From assembly GCF_016862095.1 (NCBI RefSeq), contig NZ_BOMH01000074.1, positions 1 through 64,000 on the forward strand: a stretch of 64,000 nucleotides of DNA. Reading direction: 5' to 3'. This DNA is from Actinoplanes cyaneus (lineage in GTDB: Bacteria > Actinomycetota > Actinomycetes > Mycobacteriales > Micromonosporaceae). The notes beneath the pieces are model-generated. The model was not told where the DNA came from and made no database searches. It was given only the letters and a program-made list of their open reading frames with translations. This document shows, one piece after another, positions 28,101 through 35,184 of the stretch. Every line of letters begins with the position of its first letter. The first letter of the stretch is position 1. The position numbers were made by a program, and so were the translations under genes.

Positions 28101-29586
28101 GACCACCGACGCCTCGGCCGGTGTGTTCCAGGCCCGGTACTCCCCGGACGGGCAGCTCACCACACTGAAGTATCCGGGCGGGTTCACCCGCACCGACCGG
28201 CTGGACGCGAACCTGCAGCCGGTCTCGCGGACCTACACCCGCGACGCCGACGGCATGGTGCTGTGGGCCGAGTCGGTCGTGGAGAACTCCGCCGGGCAGC
28301 AGGTCCAGCACGAGTACACCGGTGGCGGGTCGACGTTCGCGTACGACGGGTTCGGCCGGCTCACCTCGGCACGCCAGCACAGCGACGCCACGGACGGCTG
28401 CGTCACCCGGGTGTACGGGTACGACGACCGCACCAACCGCACCCGCAGGACGACGTACGCCCCCGGCGCCGCGGGCGGGTGCCAGACCGGCACGGCGTCC
28501 GGCACCACCGATCACACGTACGACAGCGCCGACCGTCTCACCGACGCGGGATACACCTACGACGCCTTCGGGCGTACGACGGTAGCCCCGGGCGGCATGA
28601 CGATCGGGTACCACGCCAACGACATGGTCCGCAGCCAGGAGGTCGGCGACGCCCGGCAGACCTGGACGCTGGACCCGTCGATGCGGCTGCGCGCGTCGCT
28701 GACCGACACCAAGGCCGGGGACACGTGGAACCGTACGTCGGCGACGCTGAACCATTACGGCGACGACACCGACGAGCCGCGCTGGGTGGTGGAGGACGCC
28801 GGTACCGGGGTCAGCACTCGGTACGTCTCCGGGCCCGACGGTGACCTGGGCGCCTCGGTGTCCTCGGCCGGCGGGGTGAAGCTGCAGCTGAGCAGCCTGC
28901 ACGGGGATGTCGCGGTGACCGTGGACCTGACCGACGGGTCCCCGGAGGTGTTCGACTACGACGAGTTCGGCACGCCGATGCCGGGCCAGACCGATCTGCG
29001 CTACGGCTGGCTGGGTGCCAAGCAGCGTTCCGGCGACGCGATGGCCGACATCATCCTGATGGGGGTGCGTCTCTACTCCCCGGCGCTGGGCCGGTTCCTG
29101 TCGACCGACCCGGTGCCCGGTGGCAGCTGCAACAGCTACGAGTACACCTGTGCCGACCCGGTGAACGGCTCCGACCTGGACGGCCGCCGGTGGTGCTGGA
29201 AGTTCTGCAGCTGGGGCCGCAACCCGTACTGGCGGATGACCTTCCACGGGGTGCGCATGTTCGGCACGGTCGCCAGTTTCTGGGGCGGGGTCGGCGAGGC
29301 GCGCACCGGTTACCGGGCGGTCCGGTCCGGCTGGAAGTTCTACCGGTCGGTCCGCAAGCGCGGCTGGAAGGCCACGTTCCACCCGCTGCGCACCAAGCGG
29401 CGGTGGAAGTACATCGCCGCCGGCGTCGGTGGCTGGATGGGCTACCACGACTTCCGCAACGACTGGCGCGGCTTCCGCCGGGCCGCGGGAGACGCGGCAC
29501 GGCCCTGGGCCCGGCGTTACTGCAACGGGGTACGCCGCCTGAAGCGCCGGATCTTCGGCCGGTACGCCGGCAGCAGTTGCCGGTGA
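22183..29586 (+). CDS. Secreted RHS/YD-repeat polymorphic toxin-like protein
   Basis: 2467 residues from ATG 22183 (GGGGGAG upstream). Signal peptide at about 1-41 (AVGFATAVILAATMSDLPATSPAAAA). Then a DNRLRE-like adhesion domain (about 309-472, FVQNSYSSDQSGADELRLG), an Fn3-like segment, a carbohydrate-binding-like domain (about 900-1025, ending KKVYWDNVSV), a LamG domain (about 1264-1480), and many YD repeats such as YDNLGRLRESWDP and YDAFGRTTVAPG. The RHS-core signature ends GVRLYSPALGRFLSTDPVPG followed by NGSDLDG. After it the protein switches to a 133-residue Arg/Trp-rich tail, the position where RHS proteins carry their variable toxin. Confidence 0.92.
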   Translation: MPLARAHFYSTGTRAVGFATAVILAATMSDLPATSPAAAAPARQDPAAQSCPSDRVDLASAAIAAKLCAGPVEATGKRSETTRVFVNPDGTLTEERAMAPVRVRNGARWDDVDLTLIRDADGSVVPRVHARALRLSGPQSGAGQHEVVSLGSGAQRTGVSWTGPLPEPVLDGPTATYPEVRPGVDLVVRAQSTGYEQFFVAKDRAALRRAAKLSLPMTTGKLTASADGRGGLDFTDAKGRVIGRAQAPEMWDAKVGALSGIHVNRAPVGLRVTGKRAGRATMELTADAGFVERADLTFPVTIDPPASLPVAFDAFVQNSYSSDQSGADELRLGHVDDGGSFTARSYLRFGTTGLAGARIMSAKLRLWETHSWSCTAASWEAWRTDRADAATRWTAQPAAREKVGTSTETKGYSSSCGDGYVYVEVGPALQYAATAQSSDVTVMLRGTSETSSAGWKKFDSSEAAHPPVVTITYNSAPAAPTAQAVAPCYSACAAGAQTSGVRPTLSAKLADVNAGQALTAEFEVRDKATGAAVASSGVLSGGWTNGSAAAWQLTSDLATGTTYQWRVRARDPEAAGVWTDWTDLTVDTTKPLVPFVSAGIYLNDGQPHGGAGQSDTFTLTPASGSTDLAAFVYRLDTDASATTLAATGTATVTLSPRDGQRTLTVQAKDRAGNLSAANTYTFSAGSAALAQPLPGANIVKRTKLEIFTPVAGYTRAYYEYRRGPGGATLPVPSANLTSATGAPITATAAAPVSIAGLGGYAVWNASETLGLVGGVVEVRARIFTASSTTPVYDTPWVRVTVDSSGDGGAGDEIGPGDVNLLTGDLSLDASDADELGLTVTRAASSRGPNDGYQAMPEKLTANQQQVSTDLTGFTVPSTATAARSTARGQGDVTPLDSVEITPAASGTSNDTYVALGGDTGGLRLGMQAGRTYRATAWIYVPAATTLAPDNAASGLRVVGFFKNGTAYTPVASPMAAYTDGWQELSVDMTVPAGATEALFRLYNGNAAGSGKKVYWDNVSVTEVVSPFGPSWAGGATGGPAESDYTTLTFPWKSVARLDTIGGGWVTFSRNADGTSFTPEPGSEQLTLSAPDSSTYRVADLEGAVTEFKQQGGVWTASSSWTDEDKAATRYVYDTTGGRLLLKRVVNPADPGVDTNGCTGTTLPRGCEVLEYVYATTTTAGLSPTVFGDVTDRVSTVKLWSWDPVAGAENAVDIVKYTYDNLGRLRESWDPRISPALKKTYEYDAAGRVIKAGAPGELPWSVDYAAPDADTAALRWNLDGTAADSSGAGRNGTAIGVGWGQGNDPKNPGDQAAVFNGAAGAQVTAAGTALSNTASYTVSAWARISDKSANRTIVSKDGSRTSGFFLNYVKDTDRWAFSRTTADNDDSTAVRATSNGAPVLGQWTHLAGVYDTASGKMKLYVNGVPQSTTAATGGWNATGGYVVGRAKWAGAATNLWAGGIDDVRVYGSALSDAQIATLAGDENTGRVVRVRRAALKQGSTSETDGETATTLVYNVPLTRAAGGPYDMNFAAVSTWGQSDLPTDATAVFVPEQVPARSSASPASPGSGGYTYADVHYLNAGGQEVNTATPGGEIDTKEYDRFGNAVRTLESSERALALGTLPGAAADLAELGLADSDTATRARALSTVNRYSSDGLDLLETVGPTRSLVLERPLADPDSGGPLAALAAGDTVIGRARTVQAYDEGKPDGATYHLVTTQTTGALIDGYPMADVRVSRNGYGAEKGGKSGWEVKQPTKVTVEASPGGDSTTTYTVFGDDGKVTASWGIGSTGDDARATRTVYWTAGANSADSACGNRPEWSGQVCVTRAAGAVTGHDPDRMTGALPVRRVTRVDRFGGEAEVVETADGKTRTTTTQYDGAGRVVSTGVEGGLGTAVPTVSTTYEQAGGRPAVTTAGPDVITRQFDALGRTVGYTDADGAKTITEYDRYGNQIRVSDPTGTTSYAYDRTVDPRGLLTSTTDASAGVFQARYSPDGQLTTLKYPGGFTRTDRLDANLQPVSRTYTRDADGMVLWAESVVENSAGQQVQHEYTGGGSTFAYDGFGRLTSARQHSDATDGCVTRVYGYDDRTNRTRRTTYAPGAAGGCQTGTASGTTDHTYDSADRLTDAGYTYDAFGRTTVAPGGMTIGYHANDMVRSQEVGDARQTWTLDPSMRLRASLTDTKAGDTWNRTSATLNHYGDDTDEPRWVVEDAGTGVSTRYVSGPDGDLGASVSSAGGVKLQLSSLHGDVAVTVDLTDGSPEVFDYDEFGTPMPGQTDLRYGWLGAKQRSGDAMADIILMGVRLYSPALGRFLSTDPVPGGSCNSYEYTCADPVNGSDLDGRRWCWKFCSWGRNPYWRMTFHGVRMFGTVASFWGGVGEARTGYRAVRSGWKFYRSVRKRGWKATFHPLRTKRRWKYIAAGVGGWMGYHDFRNDWRGFRRAAGDAARPWARRYCNGVRRLKRRIFGRYAGSSCR
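29185..29586 (+). other. Cationic C-terminal (CT) domain of the RHS protein
   Basis: Within the RHS gene, residues about 2335-2467. Counted from the translation it has 27 Arg and 7 Lys against 4 acidic residues, plus 11 Trp and 4 Cys. Recurrent W-K/R motifs (RRWCWKFCSW, RSGWKFYRSV, KRRWKY) and one hydrophobic stretch (YIAAGVGGWMGY). No known toxin catalytic motif is seen. The composition suggests nucleic-acid or membrane binding. Confidence 0.6.
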
Positions 29587-29601
29587 TCTGATCGACGATC
29601 G

Positions 29602-29633
29602 TCAGGGCGGCGCCTTCCCGGGCGCCGCCCTGA
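29602..29633. terminator. 13-bp perfect hairpin between RHS and small acidic gene
   Basis: TCAGGGCGGCGCC, loop TTCCCG, GGCGCCGCCCTGA. It lies 15 bases after the RHS stop and just before a TATATT -10 box of the next gene, so it separates the two transcription units. Confidence 0.75.
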
Positions 29634-29651
29634 TCCGTCTATATTCAGGGC

Positions 29652-29939
29652 GTGAGCATCGTGATCGACGGGATCCGGGACGGCGAGTGGCAGATCAGGC
29701 CGGACCGTGACGAGGTCGAACTGGTCTTCCTGACCGGGGGCCGGCGTTACGTGGCGTGGATCCCGGTGGAGGAGATGCCGGCCGTCGAGCGGCTGCTGGC
29801 CGAGATGAGCGACCCGCCGCCCGGTGAGCGCCTCGACCTGAGCGCCGCGTTCGTCGGGGCCCTCGGCCGTGACCCGTTCACCGAGCAGCCCGCGCCGCCG
29901 CCGTGGTACCGGCGGCTGCTGCCCGGCCGCCGGGGCTAG
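29652..29939 (+). CDS. Small acidic protein, candidate immunity partner
   Basis: 95 residues from GTG 29652. TATATT ends 6 bases before the GTG, so the gene seems to have its own promoter and a leaderless start. Sequence is acidic (WQIRPDRDEVELVFLTGG, VEEMPAVERLLAEM) with a Pro/Arg-rich end; no signal peptide. A small cytosolic acidic protein directly after the highly basic RHS tail fits an immunity protein that neutralises charge, but the family is unrecognised and the role is inferred from position and composition. Confidence 0.6.
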   Translation: MSIVIDGIRDGEWQIRPDRDEVELVFLTGGRRYVAWIPVEEMPAVERLLAEMSDPPPGERLDLSAAFVGALGRDPFTEQPAPPPWYRRLLPGRRG

Positions 29940-29954
29940 GGTCCGCCCGGCTCG

Positions 29955-31004
29955 TCAGCGGGTGAGGTCGAGCTTGAGGTCGCCGCGGGTCTGCATCCGG
30001 ATGTGCTCGCCGGCCAGCATCGCGTGCGGGAAGCCGAGGTCGACGGCGCTGACCTCGTCCAGCCGGGCGAGCTGGGCGGAGTCCATGACGACCTCCAGCG
30101 CCCCCAGGTTCTCCAGGAGCTGAGCCGGGGTGCGAGCCCCGATGATCGGCGCGGTCACCCCCGGCCGGCCCAGCGCCCAGGCAAGCGCGACCTGCGCCGG
30201 CGTGCGGCCCAGCTCCGCCGCGATCTCGGTGACCACGTCGGCGATGGCCAGGTTGCGGTCGGTGACCCCGCCGAGCGCGACGTTGAAGTCCCCGCGGGCG
30301 CTGTCGGCGGGGACCGGGTTGCGCCGGCTGTACTTGCCGGTGAGCACCCCACCGGCGAGCGGTGACCACAGGACGGTGGCGAGCCCCATCTCCCGGGCCA
30401 TCGGGATGAGGTCGCGTTCGCCGGTGCGTTCGAGCAGGTTGTACTCCAGCTGCAGCGCCACCAGCGGGGCCCAGCCGCGCAGGCCGGCGATCGCCTGCAT
30501 GCGCGACACCTGCCAGGCGGGGGTGTTGGAGATCGCGACGTGCAGCACCTTGCCCTGCCGGACCAGGTCGTCCAGGCCCCGCAGGATCTCCTCGACCGGG
30601 GTGGTGAAGTCCCACACGTGCAGGTAGAGCAGGTCGAGGTAGTCGGTCCCCAGCCGGCGCAGACTGGTCTCCACCGCCCCGGTCAGGCTCTTGCGCCCGG
30701 CCCCGCCCGAGTTGGGGTCGCCCGGGGTCCGCAGTGTCGTGTACTTGGTGGCGAGCACCAGGCTCTCCCGGCGTCCCTTGGCGAACTCGCCCAGCATCCG
30801 CTCGGAACTGCCTTCGGTGTACGTGACGGCGGTGTCGATGAAGTTGCCACCGCGCTCGACGTAGAGGTCGAAGAGCCGGCGCGCGTCGTCCTGCCCGGCG
30901 CCCCAGCCCCATTCGTTGCCGAACGTGGCGGCGCCCAGCGCGAGCGGTGAGACCCACAGGCCGGAGTGGCCCAGTCGCCGGTAGGTGTCGAGGGTGAGCG
31001 ACAT
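29955..31004 (-). CDS. Aldo/keto reductase
   Basis: 349 residues. AKR catalytic tetrad visible: the Asp of NFIDTAVTYTEGSSE (with Tyr), the Lys of LATKYT and the His of LLYLHVWDF. The YNLLER and PIIGARTPAQL segments form the NADPH pocket. Length and the FGNEWGWGAG opening are like the YghZ/Kv-beta group that reduces aldehydes such as methylglyoxal. Divergent from a TetR gene, with three related palindromes in the 108-base gap, so probably repressed by it. Confidence 0.9.
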   Translation of the reverse strand: MSLTLDTYRRLGHSGLWVSPLALGAATFGNEWGWGAGQDDARRLFDLYVERGGNFIDTAVTYTEGSSERMLGEFAKGRRESLVLATKYTTLRTPGDPNSGGAGRKSLTGAVETSLRRLGTDYLDLLYLHVWDFTTPVEEILRGLDDLVRQGKVLHVAISNTPAWQVSRMQAIAGLRGWAPLVALQLEYNLLERTGERDLIPMAREMGLATVLWSPLAGGVLTGKYSRRNPVPADSARGDFNVALGGVTDRNLAIADVVTEIAAELGRTPAQVALAWALGRPGVTAPIIGARTPAQLLENLGALEVVMDSAQLARLDEVSAVDLGFPHAMLAGEHIRMQTRGDLKLDLTR

Positions 31005-31023
31005 GGTGTTCCTCTCGTGACGC

Positions 31024-31101
31024 TAAAACGGGGAGATCCCCGCTTAGCCGACGGTACAGTAACCGGGGACCTCCCCGTTAGTGGGGGAGTCCCCGGTTAC
31101 T
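31024..31101. promoter_or_regulatory. Three TetR operator-like palindromes CGGGGA-N2-TCCCCG type
   Basis: Between divergent AKR and tetR starts: AACGGGGAGATCCCCG (31027-31042), AACCGGGGACCTCCCCGTTA (31061-31080) and GGGGGAGTCCCCGGTTAC (31083-31100). Each is an inverted repeat of GGGGA/TCCCC flanked by TAAC/GTTA. The tandem copies fit cooperative TetR binding over both promoters. Confidence 0.6.
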
Positions 31102-31112
31102 ACGACCCGACG

Positions 31113-31718
31113 ATGGTGATGGTCTTGCCTCCTCCACCCGGCGCACTGCGCGCCGACGCCCGCCGCAACCGGGAACACCTGGTCGCCACCGCCGCCGAGG
31201 TCTTCGCCTCCGGGCAGCCCGGCATCTCACTCGACGCGATCGCCAAACGCGCCGGGGTCGGCAACGCCACCCTGTACCGCCACTTCCCGACGCGCGAGGA
31301 CCTGGTCGAGGAGGTGTACCGCGACCAGATCCGCCCGCTGCGCGAGCAGGCGCTCACCCTGCTCGCCGCCGAGCCTCCGGCGGAGGCGCTGCACCGGTGG
31401 ATGGGCTGCTTCGCCGAGTGGGCGGCCGAGCGGCGCGGCATCGTCGAGGCCCTCGTCGCGATGAGCGCCGCGGGCCGGTTCGGCACCGGCCCGGTCTGCG
31501 ACCAGGTCCAGCAGATCCTCGGCATGCTGCTGGACGCCGGGGCCCGGGCGGGGGAGTTGCGTGCCGGCATCGACCCGGTCGACGTCGGGGCCATCATCGC
31601 CAGTCTGCTGGCGGTCGCGGGTGCGCCCGAACAGCAAGCTCAACTCGACCGCATGTTCACCATCGTCGTCGACGGCCTGCGATCCATCCCTGACCCGTTG
31701 TCACCACTCGTTTCCTAG
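31113..31718 (+). CDS. TetR family repressor of the divergent AKR
   Basis: About 201 residues from ATG 31113 (ATG 31119 also possible). HTH: LVATAAEVFASGQPGISLDAIAKRAGV followed by NATLYRHFPTREDLVEEVY, a canonical TetR_N domain at about 22-70; the C-terminal ligand domain is Ala/Leu-rich. The pairing with a carbonyl-reducing AKR suggests an aldehyde or drug inducer. Directly downstream lies copy 2 of the ATCCTAGGAT element. Confidence 0.88.
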   Translation: MVMVLPPPPGALRADARRNREHLVATAAEVFASGQPGISLDAIAKRAGVGNATLYRHFPTREDLVEEVYRDQIRPLREQALTLLAAEPPAEALHRWMGCFAEWAAERRGIVEALVAMSAAGRFGTGPVCDQVQQILGMLLDAGARAGELRAGIDPVDVGAIIASLLAVAGAPEQQAQLDRMFTIVVDGLRSIPDPLSPLVS

Positions 31719-31719
31719 A

Positions 31720-31804
31720 ATCCTAGGATGGCTTAGGAGCAGTGCGGCAAGTCGCACCAAGAAACCCAGAGGCCGGCTTCGCCGACGAACCACCATTTCT
31801 TGGG
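31720..31804 (+). ncRNA. Structured leader/small-RNA element, copy 2
   Basis: Starts with ATCCTAGGAT (31720-31729; an imperfect second copy sits just upstream), then a hairpin GTGCGGC-AA-GTCGCAC (31742-31757), then CCAAGAAA (31757-31764) pairing with TTTCTTGG (31796-31803) around an inner CGGC-TTC-GCCG hairpin. It aligns with 37542-37627 over nearly its whole length. The G-T wobble in stem 1 is G-C in the other copy, and the outer stem is paired in both despite different bases. Either a 5' leader of the hydrolase gene or a small independent RNA. Confidence 0.45.
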
Positions 31805-31852
31805 TACGAACTCCGCAGGCCCCTGCAGGAGGAAGCCGGTGACAATCGGGGC

Positions 31853-32368
31853 ATGACACGTGTGCTGCTGGTGCCCGGGCGGGGCGTGGCGAAGCCGGAT
31901 CACTGGTCGCGGCGGTGGGCCCGGGAGCACGGGTACCGGTGGGCGCCGGAGCCGCCCGGGCCGCCGTACGTGCCGGACGCGCGGGTCGCCGACCTGCGGC
32001 GGGTGCTCGGCGAGAGTGATGAGCCGGCGGTGCTGGTCGCGCACAGCGCGGGCTGTGTGACCGTCGCGTTGTGGGCGGACCGCGAACGCACCGGTGTGGA
32101 CAACGTTTCGCCGGTGGTGGGGGCGTTGCTGGTGACACCGCCGTACGTCGAGGAGGTGCCGCGGCGGCGGTTGCCGTTCCGGTCGGTGCTGGTGGCGAGC
32201 CGGAACGACCCGCATGCGGTGTTCGGGGAGCAGGAGCGGTTCGCCCGTGAGTGGGGCGCCGGGCTGGTGGATGCCGGGAGTGTCGGGCATCTGGACTCGG
32301 CCACCGGGTTCGGGCCGTGGCCGCAGGGGGAGGAGCTGCTCGATCGGTTGCTGAGTTCGCTGCGCTGA
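31853..32368 (+). CDS. Small alpha/beta hydrolase, RBBP9/YdeN-like
   Basis: 171 residues. RVLLVPGRG near the N-terminus, the nucleophile elbow VLVAHSAGCVT (Ser of HSAG), a late Asp (ASRNDPH) and a His (VGHLDSATGFGPWPQGEELL) match the RBBP9/YdeN serine hydrolase family, whose bacterial substrates are unknown. It follows the structured element at 31720-31804 by 48 bases. The ATG has no strong Shine-Dalgarno sequence; GGAGGAAG lies 16-23 bases upstream. Confidence 0.82.
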   Translation: MTRVLLVPGRGVAKPDHWSRRWAREHGYRWAPEPPGPPYVPDARVADLRRVLGESDEPAVLVAHSAGCVTVALWADRERTGVDNVSPVVGALLVTPPYVEEVPRRRLPFRSVLVASRNDPHAVFGEQERFAREWGAGLVDAGSVGHLDSATGFGPWPQGEELLDRLLSSLR

Positions 32369-32390
32369 ACGACGGCGATCTCAGCAACCG
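32345..32390 (+). terminator. Inverted repeat across hydrolase stop
   Basis: CGGTTGCTGAG (32345-32355) pairs perfectly with CTCAGCAACCG (32380-32390), 24-base loop, spanning the end of the hydrolase gene. Likely terminator. The rest of the gap to 32584 shows no supported gene. Confidence 0.5.
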
Positions 32391-32584
32391 GCGGACGGGG
32401 AGCGGCCGTCGCCGTCGGTCAGGGTGGTCCCGAGCAGGTCGTCGCCGACGCCGGTCAGGGCGCGGGTCCTGCCGGCGGCGAGGTCGAGGGTGCCGCTTGC
32501 TCGCAGCACGGGTTGCTGGGCCGTGCCGGCCGCGGCGACCGGGAGGCCGGACGGCGGCTGCGCTCACCGTCGCCGCGGTCTTTC

Positions 32585-33109
32585 TTACCGGGTGACGGGA
32601 AGGGTGATCCGCCGGAGCAGGGAGTGGCAGATCGGGTACAGCAGGGCGCCGTCGAGGTAGTGGCAGAACATCGCACCCAGGTAGGACGGGCCGCCCCATG
32701 CGTTGTGGATGAAGTTCGGGTCGAGCCCGGCGAAGACCTGCTCGCCGATGCGCCAGGCCATGTAGACCTCGAGCAGGACGAGGAAGGCGACGGCCAGGTA
32801 GCGCAGGGGACTCAGCACGTGGAAGCGGGCCCGGAAAGTCGCCGTGATGCGGGCCGCGATCGGGCGGCCGAGCGGCGCGAAGATCACTTTCCAGCCGAGC
32901 GGGCTCCGGCGCGATGCCACCACGAACCAGGTTGCCACGACGGCGAGGACGGCAAGATGTGGCAGCCACGCCTCGGTGCCCGGCACATGCTGTTCGACCG
33001 GTTCGGAACGGTGGAGGTACACCACAACCCCGCTGGCCAGTCCGACGAGGGTGGAAACGGTCGCGGTGATGACGGCGGGGCGGGACAACTGCAGCCGGTG
33101 GTCTGTCAT
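32585..33109 (-). CDS. Multi-pass membrane protein (174 aa), unknown
   Basis: Four hydrophobic helices (about residues 12-32, 50-68, 100-122 and 140-160) with basic loops (RRSPLGWK, RITATFRARFHV). The C-terminal half has WGGPSYLGAMFCHYLDGALLYPICH, rich in aromatic residues and Cys/His. No family recognised. Convergent with the hydrolase gene and divergent from the sensor kinase gene. Confidence 0.65.
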   Translation of the reverse strand: MTDHRLQLSRPAVITATVSTLVGLASGVVVYLHRSEPVEQHVPGTEAWLPHLAVLAVVATWFVVASRRSPLGWKVIFAPLGRPIAARITATFRARFHVLSPLRYLAVAFLVLLEVYMAWRIGEQVFAGLDPNFIHNAWGGPSYLGAMFCHYLDGALLYPICHSLLRRITLPVTR

Positions 33110-33240
33110 GGCCCCTACACTCCGCCGGCCCGTCCGGCCCGGGCGTCATGCTGGCGCATGATCCGGGACGTCATTCGGAAGTTGCCTCGTCATCCTGCAG
33201 CATGACGCCGCGATCGATGGCTCTCGCTAGGGTGATCCAC

Positions 33241-34473
33241 ATGCGATTGCGCCGGACCGTTCTGCCATCGCCCGATCTGCTCGACATCGCTCTCGCGTTC
33301 GGATCGTTCGGGCTGTTCACGCTGCCGGTGCTGATCCGCGGTTCCGGGCACAGCCCGACGGCGGCGATCGTCGTTCTGGGCCTCGCCGCCACCGTGCCGT
33401 TGTCGGTGCGCCGGAGGGCGCCGGTGCCGGTACTCGCCACGGTGTCGCTGGTCCTGGTCGGGGCGGCGCTGGCCGATGTCGGGTTCACGGTGTTTCACAG
33501 CAATGCGGGCCCGGCGTTGGGGATCGCGGTGCTGACCGTGGCCGATCGGCTTCCGCGTGCTGTGTCGCTGCGGGCGAGCGTGGCCGCGGTCGGGCTGGTC
33601 ACCGTGGCGGAGGTGACCGCGATGCAGGTGCATCCGGCCACCGGGCAGAACGCGATCCAACTGGTTCTCGCGGTTCCGGCCTGGCTGGTGGGGTACGCGT
33701 TCCATACCCGTCGGCAGGCGGAGCGGCGGCTGCGCTCGGAGACGCAGGAGCGGGCCCGGGAGGCCGAGCGCCGGGTCCGCGCCGAGGAACGGGTGCGGGT
33801 GTCGGCGGACGTCCACGACATCGTGTCGCACACGCTGAGCATGATCGCGGTCCGGTCGGGTGTGGCACGGATGGTGCTCGAGCAGCGGCCGGAGGAGGCG
33901 CTGGCCGCGCTGTCGGCGATCGAGACGGCCAGCCGCGGCGCTTTGGACGAGTTGCGAGCAGTGTTGCAGTCGTTGCGGGACGCTCCGGGCGATCCGTTGC
34001 GCACGGCGGGTGCGCTGGCGGCCGGCCCGGCCGTCGAACGACCGACGCTGGCCCACCTCCGGTCGCTGGTCGGCAATCTGCGCGATGACGGCTATCCGAT
34101 CACGCTTGCCCTGTCGGAGAAGGCGGGTGCCCCGCCACCGGTCGAGGAGTCGGCCTATCGCGTCGTGCAGGAGGCGCTGACAAATGTGGTGCGCCATGCC
34201 GGTCGGGTGGCGACCTCCGTCGAGGTCGCCGGCGACCCGGAAGGGCTCAGCATCTCGGTGCTCAACGCTGCCCCGGCCGGCGGTTCGCCGGGGGCCGGGC
34301 CGGGCAGCGGGCACGGTCTGACCGGGATGCGGGACCGTGTCGCGTTGTACGAGGGCACCGTCGCGGCGGGCCCATGCCCGGACGGTGGTTACGCGGTGCG
34401 CGTTCATTTCCCCGCACGACCGGTGAACCGGACGGCACCCGCTGATCGCGCCGAGGGGAAGCGCCGTGGCTGA
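33241..34473 (+). CDS. NarL-type sensor histidine kinase
   Basis: About 410 residues from ATG 33241, 7 bases after a TAGGGT -10 box (leaderless start). Five or so N-terminal helices (residues 17-145), a coiled linker rich in RSETQERAREAERRVRAEER, the HisKA_3 box VSADVHDIVSHTLSMIAVRSG (phosphorylated His in DVHD), then HATPase boxes YRVVQEALTNVVRHA and GHGLTGMRDRV. The signal is unknown. Its stop overlaps the response regulator GTG by 8 bases. Confidence 0.9.
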   Translation: MRLRRTVLPSPDLLDIALAFGSFGLFTLPVLIRGSGHSPTAAIVVLGLAATVPLSVRRRAPVPVLATVSLVLVGAALADVGFTVFHSNAGPALGIAVLTVADRLPRAVSLRASVAAVGLVTVAEVTAMQVHPATGQNAIQLVLAVPAWLVGYAFHTRRQAERRLRSETQERAREAERRVRAEERVRVSADVHDIVSHTLSMIAVRSGVARMVLEQRPEEALAALSAIETASRGALDELRAVLQSLRDAPGDPLRTAGALAAGPAVERPTLAHLRSLVGNLRDDGYPITLALSEKAGAPPPVEESAYRVVQEALTNVVRHAGRVATSVEVAGDPEGLSISVLNAAPAGGSPGAGPGSGHGLTGMRDRVALYEGTVAAGPCPDGGYAVRVHFPARPVNRTAPADRAEGKRRG

Positions 34474-35173
34474 CCTGGTGGTCGACTCCGGCGGCACGAC
34501 TGAGCCGATCCGGGTTCTGGTCGTGGACGACGAGGCGCTGGTGCGAGCCGGCTTCCGGGTGCTGCTGGAAACCGCACCGGGGCTCACGGTGGTCGGGGAG
34601 GCCGCCGACGGTGCCACGGCGGTCCGGCAGAGCCGCGCGCTGCAGCCGGACGTCCTGCTCATGGACATCCGCATGCCTGTCATGGACGGTCTCGAAGCCA
34701 CCCGGCACATCGCCGACGACGACAGCATCGACGCCCGCGTACTGATAGTCACGACGTTCGGCGAGGACGAGCACGTCTTCGCCGCGTTGCGTGCCGGAGC
34801 AAGCGGTTTCGTCCTCAAGGACACCCCGCCGGAAGACCTGCTCAGCGCTGTCCGGATCGTCGCCGGTGGCGAGGCGCTGCTGACCCCGCGGGTGACCACC
34901 CGGCTGGTCGCGGAGTTCGTGCGAGGCACGTCCGGCCGTGACACCGTGGCGGCCGCACCGCAAGCGCTCGGCGAACTGACCGAGCGCGAACGTGAGGTGC
35001 TGGTCCAGGTCGCGGCGGGCAGGTCGAACGCGGAGATCGCCGAGCACTTCACCGTCAGCCTCAACACGGTGAAGACCCATGTGAGCCGGCTGCTGTTCAA
35101 ACTGGCGGTCCGCGATCGAGCTCAGCTCGTCGTGTGCGCCTACGAGGCTGGTCTGGTGGTGCCCGGACGGTGA
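34466..35173 (+). CDS. NarL/LuxR-type response regulator
   Basis: 235 residues. Receiver domain RVLVVDDEALVRAGF with phospho-acceptor Asp in LLMDIRMPVMDGLEA and Lys in FVLKDTPPEDLL. The C-terminal LuxR HTH is LTEREREVLVQVAAGRSNAEIAEHF with TVKTHVSRLL. Partner of the overlapping kinase upstream. No obvious target gene is adjacent; the next gene is on the other strand. Confidence 0.93.
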   Translation: MADLVVDSGGTTEPIRVLVVDDEALVRAGFRVLLETAPGLTVVGEAADGATAVRQSRALQPDVLLMDIRMPVMDGLEATRHIADDDSIDARVLIVTTFGEDEHVFAALRAGASGFVLKDTPPEDLLSAVRIVAGGEALLTPRVTTRLVAEFVRGTSGRDTVAAAPQALGELTEREREVLVQVAAGRSNAEIAEHFTVSLNTVKTHVSRLLFKLAVRDRAQLVVCAYEAGLVVPGR

Positions 35174-35184
35174 CCGGCGGCCGG

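Noticed and set aside
32390..32584. Minus-strand fragment resembling a secreted protein (VAAAGTAQQPVLRASG...)
   Set aside because: No start codon, a stop immediately upstream in frame and too short to tell from GC-biased noise.
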